Assembly (NCBI GenBank): GCA_030605705.1
Contig: JAUWHU010000086.1
Span: 1-6,539, forward strand
Direction of reading: 5' to 3'
Length of the DNA: 6,539 nt
Origin: Thermoflexia bacterium
GTDB taxonomy: Bacteria; Chloroflexota; Anaerolineae; B4-G1; SLSP01
The number at the start of each line of letters is the position of its first letter. The first letter of the stretch is position 1. The position numbers and the translations under genes were made by a program. The notes under the pieces were generated by a model. That model was given only the letters and a program-made list of their open reading frames with translations. It did not search any database and had not been told where the DNA came from. Of the stretch, positions 1-5,110 are shown one piece after another.

Positions 1-197
1 TGTTCATTCTACTCGAACGCGCCGGAGTGATCGGCAACATGACTGCCGTCGTCCTGTACCAGAGTCTGGCAGCGATCACGGCGGGGGCTGCGTTGTTCTT
101 CGCCTTCCGGCTGCGCGCCGTTTACGAGGACAGCATGTGGAGCCCCTGGCTCCGTCGCCGCAAGCGGCGGGGGATACAAATTGAGGTGGACCTATGA
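1..197 (+). CDS. C-terminal end of an unrecognised membrane protein (5' end outside the window)
   Basis: The frame is open from the first bases of the window to a TGA at 195-197 and gives about 64 residues. They contain one clear hydrophobic segment (around MTAVVLYQSLAAITAGAALF) followed by a very basic patch with LRRRKRR. A hydrophobic helix followed by Arg/Lys suggests the last transmembrane helix, with the C-terminus in the cytoplasm. The stop overlaps the start of the next gene as ATGA, so it is very likely the upstream member of the polyamine-type operon. I do not recognise the family from this fragment and assign no function. A membrane protein translationally coupled to polyamine enzymes could be a transporter or a membrane-linked accessory protein, but that is inference only. 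Confidence 0.65.
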   Translation, partial: FILLERAGVIGNMTAVVLYQSLAAITAGAALFFAFRLRAVYEDSMWSPWLRRRKRRGIQIEVDL

Positions 198-547
198 TTA
201 TCGGCACACTTTACTCTGTTGACTTTGAAGGTGTGGAGGATGTGGCGCTGCTCGACAGTCCTGAGCGGCTGGCTGCTTTTCTGGAAGAGATCATCGAGAC
301 GGCCGGCCTGGATATGATCGGCGAGCCGTTGATCCATCACTTTAGCCCTCAAGGAATCACCTATTTAGTCGTGCTGGCCCAATCGCATCTGGCAGCGAGC
401 ACCTGGCCTGAATACCAGTACATGACGGTGGATTTCTTCACCTGCGGGGATGCAGATCTGGGCCGGCGCGCCTACGAGGTGTTGAAACGCTCCATCTCGT
501 GCTACCGCGTGAGTGAGCGGATCATCGTCAGGCAAACAACGGTATGA
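194..547 (+). CDS. S-adenosylmethionine decarboxylase-family pyruvoyl enzyme with an altered active site
   Basis: This 117-residue protein has the size and motifs of the short prokaryotic AdoMetDC family (SpeD/SpeH). Those enzymes cleave themselves to make a pyruvoyl group and then decarboxylate S-adenosylmethionine for spermidine synthesis. Visible motifs are HHFSPQGIT (48-56), QSHLAASTWPEY (63-74) and VDFFTCGD (79-86). Ser64 aligns with the pyruvoyl-forming serine (Ser63 of the Thermotoga enzyme) and Cys84 with catalytic Cys83. The position of catalytic His68 in the usual ESHxxxHTWPE motif is Ser69 here, and the preceding Glu is Gln63. The N-terminal GxH motif is also missing (it reads GTLYSVDF). 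The fold is clearly this family, but the substrate is uncertain: homologs that decarboxylate ornithine or arginine are known. A GAGGT ribosome site (183-187) sits 6 nt before the ATG. The gene overlaps both neighbours by ATGA. Confidence 0.85.
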   Translation: MIIGTLYSVDFEGVEDVALLDSPERLAAFLEEIIETAGLDMIGEPLIHHFSPQGITYLVVLAQSHLAASTWPEYQYMTVDFFTCGDADLGRRAYEVLKRSISCYRVSERIIVRQTTV

Positions 548-1362
548 AGCGCTACGTCGAAGCTCTGGGGCATGGCGAGGAACGGGTTTTTCACGTCGAA
601 GAGGTGCTCTACCAGGGAGAGACTCAGTTCCAGCAGGTGGACATCATCCGCGCGGAAGGGTACGGGCTGGTCCTCTTCCTGGACGGCCAACGGCAGAGCA
701 GCGCGGCTGACGAGTTCATCTATCACGAGATGCTCGTCCACCCGTGCTTATTTCGCCACCCGGCGCCGGCACGGGTCTTCATCGCCGGAGGGGGCGAGGG
801 GGCCGTGGCGCGTGAAGTGTTGCGCCATACGGCGGTCGAGGCGGTGACCCAGGTAGACATTGACGGTGAGTTGATAGCGCTTTGCCGGCGCTACCTGCCG
901 GCCTGGAGTGCGGGCGCTTACGATGCCCCCCGGCTGCATCTCGTGATCGGTGACGCGCTGGCCTATCTGCGAGAGACGAAGGAGCGGTACGACGTGATCT
1001 TCCTCGACCTGCCGGAGTGGTCGCCGGATACGCCGGCGCACGATCTCTATGCGCCCGATTTCTACCGGTTGGTGCGCGACCGGCTGGCGCCCGGCGGGCT
1101 GATGGCGCTCCAGGTAGGGCCGGTCCATCCTGTTCACATTGAGCCGTTCTTGACCGTCGCCCGGCGAGTGCAGGCCGCCTTCGACTACGTTCTGCTCTAC
1201 CCGGTGACCGAACTGCGGTGGGGGTTTGGTATCTGCGCCAATGCGCCGCCAGCCGGCGAGCTGTTCGATTCGGCGCGCCTTGCGGCCCCGCTCAGGTATT
1301 ACAATGCCGAACTCCACACTCACCTGGGGGCAGTCCCCACCTACATCAAACAGGCGCTGTGA
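544..1362 (+). CDS. speE: Polyamine aminopropyltransferase (spermidine synthase family)
   Basis: This 272-residue protein belongs to the spermidine synthase family, which moves an aminopropyl group from decarboxylated S-adenosylmethionine to a polyamine acceptor in the cytoplasm. The small N-terminal beta domain leads into LDGQRQSSAADEF (46-58) and YHEMLVHP (60-67), the family signature. The Rossmann domain has AGGGEG (81-86) as the glycine loop, VDID (104-107) as the ribose-binding acidic pair (usually VEID), GDALAYL (136-142), and the active-site loop FLDLPEW (153-159). Asp155 is the expected catalytic base. The second acidic residue of the usual DxxDP motif is Glu158, and Trp follows instead of Pro, so acceptor choice may differ: spermidine, thermospermine or an aminopropylagmatine are all possible. 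WGFGICA (236-242) near the end also fits the family. The start overlaps the decarboxylase homolog as ATGA, supporting a shared pathway. Confidence 0.88.
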   Translation: MKRYVEALGHGEERVFHVEEVLYQGETQFQQVDIIRAEGYGLVLFLDGQRQSSAADEFIYHEMLVHPCLFRHPAPARVFIAGGGEGAVAREVLRHTAVEAVTQVDIDGELIALCRRYLPAWSAGAYDAPRLHLVIGDALAYLRETKERYDVIFLDLPEWSPDTPAHDLYAPDFYRLVRDRLAPGGLMALQVGPVHPVHIEPFLTVARRVQAAFDYVLLYPVTELRWGFGICANAPPAGELFDSARLAAPLRYYNAELHTHLGAVPTYIKQAL

Positions 1363-1910
1363 TGACTGTCACCTTGAGGGCGCAGTTGCAGGCGGAATGG
1401 TTCCGCCGGCTAGAGTCACTGGGCAGGGCGCTGACCGGCGAGGCCATGTTAGACTGTGCTTCGCTCTGTACCGGCCGGTGCTGTCCCCACGCGGCGATGG
1501 CCACGCGGGAACCGGCTTACACTGTCAGTCCCGTGGCGATCATGTTGCCCTTCGAGATGGAATACATCATCGCGCAGACCGGTGTGGCCCCGGGCCACTT
1601 TCGGCGGACGCCGGCCGAGATCGCGCCGGGGGTAATGGTAGAGATCGGCTCATTTGACATTGAGAAACCTTGTCCATTTTTGACTGATGATTTCCGGTGC
1701 AGGGGTTACGATTTCCGGCCGCTGGATTGTCGCAGTTTTCCCCTCACTCCCGTCTTCGGGGCCAATGGGGAACTAACCTTTCGTCTGGGGGCCGGCTGCC
1801 CGTCGCTGGGTACATTTTTGCCGGCTTACCAGGCGCGATTGAAAACCGTGTGGCGGGAGTTGCTGCCCCACCTGTCGGCCGACTATCGCGCCCTGTACAA
1901 CCGGTTGTAG
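1362..1910 (+). CDS. YkgJ-type cysteine-cluster (putative zinc- or iron-chelating) protein
   Basis: The protein is 182 residues when started at the ATG that overlaps the upstream stop as ATGA. An upstream in-frame extension would lie inside the aminopropyltransferase gene and is rejected. It has eight cysteines: C32, C36, C40, C41, C104, C113, C123 and C146. The order Cx3Cx3CC, then PCPFL, then a Cys followed by RPLDCRSFPL, is the pattern of the CxxCxxCC/YkgJ family, proposed to bind zinc or an iron-sulfur cluster. The biochemical role of that family is not established to my knowledge. Translational coupling to two polyamine-type enzymes suggests a role with them, for example as a metal-dependent modifying or accessory enzyme, but this is inference. 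No signal peptide or membrane segment is seen. The stop at 1908-1910 is 9 nt before the next gene and lies inside that gene's ribosome binding site. Confidence 0.75.
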   Translation: MTVTLRAQLQAEWFRRLESLGRALTGEAMLDCASLCTGRCCPHAAMATREPAYTVSPVAIMLPFEMEYIIAQTGVAPGHFRRTPAEIAPGVMVEIGSFDIEKPCPFLTDDFRCRGYDFRPLDCRSFPLTPVFGANGELTFRLGAGCPSLGTFLPAYQARLKTVWRELLPHLSADYRALYNRL

Positions 1911-1919
1911 GAGGAAGAC

Positions 1920-2882
1920 ATGACTCATCTGAGCGTCCGCCTGAAGTTATTGATCGTCTTCACACTTCTCTTCACTGTCGCCTTCGCGCTCTCGTTTCTC
2001 TGGTTCTACAACTTCGCCACCGACCTGGCGATGGACAATCTGCGGAGCGACCTGATTGGTACAGCCATCCGGGCCGCTGACAGCATTGATGCCGAGGAGC
2101 ACGTGACAGTCTTTGAATCCGGCGAGGAAGAGGACCTGTTCTACACGCACATCGCCGACCAGTTGCGCCAGGTGCGCGACGCGAACCCCAAGGTGGCAGC
2201 GATTTACACCATGGTCCGTTCATCCAATCCTGACGAACTCCTCTTCGTTGTCTCGGCGGACGAGAACCCGGAAACTCGCGCCCATCTGCGCGAGCCTTAC
2301 GATGTGAGCGAATATCCGCAGATGATCGCCGCTTTCGACGGGCAGATAGCCGATCCGGAGATCGCTGTGGATAAGTGGGGGGCCTGGTTTTCAGGCTATG
2401 CACCCATTCGGGACGCCAACGGCCAGAGCGTGGCCATCGTCGGGATTGACATGATCGCCCAGGATGTGATTGACGTTCAAACACGGATCAAGAACACGAG
2501 TATTTTTGCTTTCGCCCTGGTCTACGTGGGGCTTTTCATCTCAGTCTTCCTCATCTCGTTCACCATCACCAATCCCTTACGTCGCATCACCAATGCGGCC
2601 CAGGCACTGGAACAGGGCAAGCCATTCCAGCCCGAACAGCTAGAATCGGTGGCCCAGAGCACCGACGAGATGGGGCAACTGGCGCGAGTCTTCAGCAAGA
2701 TGGCGATAGAAGTTCAGGCCCGCGAGAAGAAACTGAAGCAGCAGGTAATCCAGCTGCGGGTTGAGATTGACGAGGTGAAACGAAAGCGGCAGGTGTCCGA
2801 AATTACCGACACGAGCTACTTCCGGCAGTTGCGGGAGAAGGCAAAAGTGTTGAGGGGTAGAGCGGAAGAATCTGAAGAATGA
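1920..2882 (+). CDS. Membrane sensor: Cache-like extracytoplasmic domain, HAMP, coiled-coil tail, no catalytic output domain
   Basis: The 320-residue protein begins with a transmembrane helix (about 9-30), then an extracytoplasmic domain (about 31-193), a second helix (about 194-215) and a HAMP domain (about 216-268, with the ITNPLRRIT entry and DEMGQLARVFSKM second helix). The sensor domain ends with WGAWFSGYAPIRDANGQSVA and GIDM, a pattern typical of Cache-like ligand-binding domains. After HAMP there is only a charged coiled coil of about 50 residues (around 262-314) with VEIDEVKRKRQVSEIT and YFRQLREKAKVLR. There is no histidine kinase, cyclase, GGDEF or methyl-accepting domain, so the signal must pass by protein contact. 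The same tail ends the cyclic-nucleotide-binding protein downstream. A strong AGGAGG (1909-1914) precedes the ATG, and the 9-nt gap suggests co-transcription with the polyamine operon. Confidence 0.85.
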   Translation: MTHLSVRLKLLIVFTLLFTVAFALSFLWFYNFATDLAMDNLRSDLIGTAIRAADSIDAEEHVTVFESGEEEDLFYTHIADQLRQVRDANPKVAAIYTMVRSSNPDELLFVVSADENPETRAHLREPYDVSEYPQMIAAFDGQIADPEIAVDKWGAWFSGYAPIRDANGQSVAIVGIDMIAQDVIDVQTRIKNTSIFAFALVYVGLFISVFLISFTITNPLRRITNAAQALEQGKPFQPEQLESVAQSTDEMGQLARVFSKMAIEVQAREKKLKQQVIQLRVEIDEVKRKRQVSEITDTSYFRQLREKAKVLRGRAEESEE

Positions 2883-2906
2883 GTCTACTGGAAAAACCAA
2901 GAATTT

Positions 2907-3038
2907 CACCACAGAGGACACAGAGAGCACAGAGATTTTAAACTTGACCTTAAGAAAATTAATGTTTTGACGTGTGAAGTGGAATTTTCTTGAACCAAAC
3001 ATCAAATTTTCTGTATCTTCTCCGTGTCCTCCGTGGTG
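2907..3038. repeat. Imperfect palindromic intergenic repeat, CACCAC-RGAGGACAC type, copy 1
   Basis: The 208-bp gap between the HAMP sensor gene and the cyclic-nucleotide gene is mostly one large inverted repeat. The left arm (2907-2926, CACCACAGAGGACACAGAGA) matches the reverse complement of the right arm (3019-3038) at 18 of 20 positions. The A+T-rich loop holds a second nested stem, AAGAAAATT (2952-2960) with AATTTTCTT (2983-2991). Weaker pairing extends outward, and GAGTC occurs at both outer edges (2881-2885 and 3058-3062), which may be a short target duplication. Arms of the same family occur in the MITE at 3874-4017. It encodes no protein. Transcribed, it would form a long hairpin that could limit readthrough or protect message ends. 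Confidence 0.75.
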
Positions 3039-3090
3039 AGATGCCCTTTTTTCAGGGGAGTCAAGAATAGATTCTCCGCAATTTGCCTAA

Positions 3091-3825
3091 ATGGAGAATC
3101 CAGTGTACTATCAAATAGTGATGACTGACCAGGCAGCATTGATTCAGGATCTTTTCTCCGAGGAGACCACGTCGCTCCAGGGCGTGATGGAAACCGTGCG
3201 CCTGACCGATGGCGAGCTACTCTTCAGTCGAGGCGACTCTGGGGATGCTTTTTACATTATCGAAACCGGCCACATCCGCATCTTCACCCTCGCCGAGGAA
3301 GGGCAGGAACTCACCCTCAACACTCTGGGGCCGGGCGAGGTCTTCGGCGAAATGGCCCTGGTGGACGACCAACCCCGCTCCGCCAGCGCCGTTGCTGTGG
3401 GCTTCGCCACCCTCCGCCGCCTGCGCCGGGAGGACTTCCTGGCGGGGATACGCAGCTCCCCTGCGCTGGCCCTGGTCATCATTCAACTCCTCAACGAACG
3501 GGCGCGCTACCTGATTGACTATATCGAGCGGCTGGGCCACTGGACCAAATTAGTCGCCGAGGGGCAGTACGACCAGGTGATGGGGTGTGTCCAGGCCAAT
3601 GCTGACGTCGAGGACCGGGTCCTGGCCTCTGTGGCCGACGCCATGAGGCGGATGGTGCAGGCTGTGCAAGAGCGGGAGGAACGCTTGCGCGAAGAGGTGG
3701 CACAACTTCGCGTCCAGGTTGATGAGACAAAGCGGAAGCGACAGGTAGCGGAAATCACCGAGACCGCGTACTTTCAGGAACTGGCCCAACAGGCCCGATG
3801 CCTGCGGGAACAGGCCGGGAAATGA
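3091..3825 (+). CDS. Cyclic-nucleotide-binding protein with HAMP-like helix and shared coiled-coil tail, no DNA-binding domain
   Basis: Residues about 20-140 of this 244-residue protein are a CRP/PKA-type cyclic-nucleotide-binding domain. The phosphate-binding cassette GEVFGEMALVDDQPRSASA (82-100) keeps Glu87, expected to contact the ribose, and Arg96, expected to contact the cyclic phosphate, so binding looks intact. The helix-turn-helix found in CRP/FNR regulators is missing. Instead, residues about 155-195 resemble the second half of a HAMP domain, and 191-242 form a basic coiled coil with VDETKRKRQVAEIT and AYFQELAQQARCLRE, closely matching the end of the membrane sensor upstream. It is probably a soluble adaptor that reports cAMP or cGMP to the same partner as the sensor. 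The start is uncertain: the ATG at 3091 has no clear ribosome site, and the in-frame ATG at 3121 (MTDQAALIQD) is also plausible. Palindromic repeats flank the gene. Confidence 0.85.
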   Translation: MENPVYYQIVMTDQAALIQDLFSEETTSLQGVMETVRLTDGELLFSRGDSGDAFYIIETGHIRIFTLAEEGQELTLNTLGPGEVFGEMALVDDQPRSASAVAVGFATLRRLRREDFLAGIRSSPALALVIIQLLNERARYLIDYIERLGHWTKLVAEGQYDQVMGCVQANADVEDRVLASVADAMRRMVQAVQEREERLREEVAQLRVQVDETKRKRQVAEITETAYFQELAQQARCLREQAGK

Positions 3826-3865
3826 GCCGGCGAGAAAGGGCCGTACACAGAGAGAATGCGCCAAA

Positions 3866-3873
3866 GCGAGAAG
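3866..3873. repeat. Left target-site duplication of the MITE (GCGAGAAG)
   Basis: GCGAGAAG lies directly outside the left terminal inverted repeat and recurs exactly at 4018-4025. The empty paralogous site at 5084-5091 has a single copy, GCGAGAAA. Confidence 0.85.
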
Positions 3874-4017
3874 GTGTCATCTCAATATTCCGGGGTGATT
3901 TTTACCACGGAGACACAGAGGTCACAGAGTTTTCTTATTTTTTCTCCGTGTTCTCTGTGCCTCTGTGGTGAGGATGATAGCTGACGAAATGTTTACCCTT
4001 ACTTATTGAGAAGATAC
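3874..4017. mobile_element. 144-bp MITE-like non-coding element with 14-bp terminal inverted repeats
   Basis: The left end GTGTCATCTCAATA (3874-3887) matches the reverse complement of the right end TATTGAGAAGATAC (4004-4017) at 12 of 14 positions. A perfect 8-bp direct repeat, GCGAGAAG, flanks the element. The duplicated leader upstream of the second ATPase gene has no such insert and shows the uninterrupted site. Inside is a hairpin: the left arm (3904-3929) pairs with the right arm (3944-3969) at 21 of 26 positions around a 14-nt A+T-rich loop, using the CACAGAG-rich sequence also seen at 2907-3038. No coding frame is present, so any movement needed a transposase supplied from elsewhere. 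It sits between the cyclic-nucleotide gene and the first ATPase gene and may separate their transcription. Confidence 0.85.
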
Positions 4018-4025
4018 GCGAGAAG
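4018..4025. repeat. Right target-site duplication of the MITE (GCGAGAAG)
   Basis: This is an exact copy of 3866-3873, directly outside the right terminal inverted repeat. It is followed by the leader sequence CGACGAAAAGGAGG, which is shared with the second cassette copy. Confidence 0.85.
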
Positions 4026-4032
4026 CGACGAA

Positions 4033-4039
4033 AAGGAGG
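4033..4039 (+). promoter_or_regulatory. Ribosome binding site of ATPase copy 1
   Basis: A consensus AAGGAGG lies 5 nt before the ATG at 4045 and fixes that start. A possible upstream TTG start at 4006 lies inside the MITE end and has no such site. The same block precedes copy 2 at 5099-5105. Confidence 0.85.
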
Positions 4040-4044
4040 TTTCT

Positions 4045-4803
4045 ATGAGCAGAATCATTTCCATCCATTCCTTCCGGGGCGGGACAGGGAAGTCGAACAT
4101 CACTGCCAATGTGGCAGCCCAGTTTGCTTTCAAAGGAAAGCGTGTAGGAGTCATTGACACCGACATCCAGTCTCCAGGTATCCACGTCCTCTTCGGTATG
4201 GACGAGGAGCAGATAGACAAGTCGCTCAATGATTACCTGTGGGGCCGTTGCTCCATCGAGGAGGCCGCCTACGATGTGAGTGACAGGATCGGGTCAGGGA
4301 GCGGCAGCATCCACCTCATCCCTTCCAGCATCCGCGTCGGGGAGATCGCACGCGTTCTGCGGGAGGGGTACGATGTGGGCCTGCTCAACGAGGGGTTCCG
4401 CGCCCTCACCCACAAACTCAAATTGGACTATCTGTTCATAGATACCCACCCGGGGCTGAACGAGGAGACACTCCTCTCCGTGGCCGTCTCCGACTCGCTG
4501 ATCATCATCCTGCGCCCTGACCAGCAGGACTTCCAGGGCACCGCCGTGACGGTGGACGTGGCCCGTAAACTGGATGTACCCCACCTGCTTCTGGTGGTCA
4601 ATATGGCGCTTTCTTCTTACGATTTCGATGACCTGCAGCAGCAAATTGAGACGATCTACAGTGCCCAAGTGGCCACGATCCTGCCCTTATCGGAGGATGT
4701 AGCCCGTTTACAATCGGCCGACATTTTCTCTCTACGCTACCCCGACCACCCCTTCTCTCAGGCCATCAGGGAAATCGTTGCCCACGTCGAGGCATCGGGT
4801 TAG
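4045..4803 (+). CDS. ParA/MinD-superfamily P-loop ATPase, copy 1
   Basis: The 252-residue protein is a deviant-Walker-A ATPase. The P-loop is SFRGGTGKSN (9-18), Walker A' is IDTDIQSPG (37-45) and Walker B is FIDTHPGL (131-138). The usual signature lysine of KGGxGK[T/S] is Arg11, while the P-loop Lys16 is kept. This family works as ATP-dependent dimers that position cargo or act as switches, often on membranes or DNA. The C-terminus (around IREIVAHVEASG) has no obvious MinD-type membrane-targeting helix, and no minC or minE is nearby, so it is not called minD. It may be a switch protein controlled by its neighbours. It is followed after 10 nt by a small zinc-protein gene, an arrangement repeated in copy 2. 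At the position usually Lys/Arg after Asn in the adenine-contact region it has Met187, where copy 2 has Lys. It is about 87% identical to copy 2. Confidence 0.87.
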   Translation: MSRIISIHSFRGGTGKSNITANVAAQFAFKGKRVGVIDTDIQSPGIHVLFGMDEEQIDKSLNDYLWGRCSIEEAAYDVSDRIGSGSGSIHLIPSSIRVGEIARVLREGYDVGLLNEGFRALTHKLKLDYLFIDTHPGLNEETLLSVAVSDSLIIILRPDQQDFQGTAVTVDVARKLDVPHLLLVVNMALSSYDFDDLQQQIETIYSAQVATILPLSEDVARLQSADIFSLRYPDHPFSQAIREIVAHVEASG

Positions 4804-4813
4804 TCGCCGATAA

Positions 4814-5029
4814 ATGATCTGTCATCAGTGCGGTCAACCGGCTATCGGCATCTGCCAGTTCTGCGGGCGGGGGGTGTGCCAGGAACACCACACCACAACC
4901 CTGCCCACGATGCTGGCGATGTACCTGGGTGGGCACGAGACTCCCAAGGCCGTGGTGGTATCCAATGTCCTCTGGTGCGGCGAATGTGAGCCGCGTCCGG
5001 ATCCCATTGAGATGCCGGAGCTCTACTAA
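4814..5029 (+). CDS. 71-residue zinc-binding (B-box-like) protein, copy 1
   Basis: The protein has Cys/His pairs spaced as in small two-zinc modules: C3xxC6, C14xxC17, C22xxH25 (or H26) and C55xxC58. These eight potential ligands could hold two zinc ions in a B-box or DUF2180-like fold. No catalytic motif is visible, so a partner-binding role is likely (inference). It starts 10 nt after the ATPase stop, and the same pair is repeated downstream, which points to a functional partnership. The ribosome site is poor: the sequence after the ATPase stop is TCGCCGATAA, where copy 2 has a clear AGGAG. Expression may depend on coupling to the ATPase or may be lower than for copy 2. It differs from copy 2 only at residues 5 (Gln/Lys) and 13 (Ile/Val). 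Confidence 0.82.
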   Translation: MICHQCGQPAIGICQFCGRGVCQEHHTTTLPTMLAMYLGGHETPKAVVVSNVLWCGECEPRPDPIEMPELY

Positions 5030-5098
5030 CGTAATTCCGGGGCCGGCGGGAAAGATGGCCGTACACAGAGAGAACGTATCAAAGCGAGAAACGACGAA

Positions 5099-5105
5099 AA
5101 GGAGG
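5099..5105 (+). promoter_or_regulatory. Ribosome binding site of ATPase copy 2
   Basis: A consensus AAGGAGG lies 5 nt before the ATG at 5111 and is identical in sequence and spacing to the site of copy 1. Confidence 0.85.
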
Positions 5106-5110
5106 TTTCT

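Larger units (their letters stand above)
3826..5029 (+). repeat. Tandem duplication unit 1: leader, ATPase gene, zinc-protein gene (carries a MITE)
   Basis: Without its 152-bp insertion this segment matches 5042-6101 along its whole length. The match starts at GCCGGCG (3826-3832), the base after the stop codon of the cyclic-nucleotide gene, and runs through a shared leader (CCGTACACAGAGAGAA), the ribosome site, the ATPase gene and the small zinc-protein gene. Beyond the small gene's stop the two copies differ at once. The proteins are about 87% (ATPase) and 97% (small protein) identical by hand count, so the duplication is fairly recent or kept alike by gene conversion. Confidence 0.9.

Noticed and set aside
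748..1323. Minus-strand open frame of about 190 codons
   Set aside because: It lies opposite the aminopropyltransferase gene, whose family motifs are unambiguous. Its translation shows no known motif.
1218..1361. N-terminal extension of the cysteine-cluster protein
   Set aside because: It would overlap the aminopropyltransferase gene by about 145 bases. The ATGA-coupled start at 1362 fits the rest of the operon.
1920..2882. Sensor histidine kinase or chemoreceptor
   Set aside because: The protein ends about 50 residues after HAMP, with no H-box, ATPase domain or methyl-accepting hairpin.
2907..2934. Short CACAGAG-type tandem units that could suggest a CRISPR or direct-repeat array
   Set aside because: There are no regular spacers and no third full copy. 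The units are arms of inverted repeats.
3091..3825. CRP/FNR transcription factor
   Set aside because: The cyclic-nucleotide domain is clear but no helix-turn-helix follows. The C-terminus is a HAMP-like helix and coiled coil.
4006..4044. N-terminal extension of ATPase copy 1 from a TTG at 4006
   Set aside because: It would begin inside the right end of the MITE and has no counterpart in copy 2. The ATG at 4045 has a consensus ribosome site.
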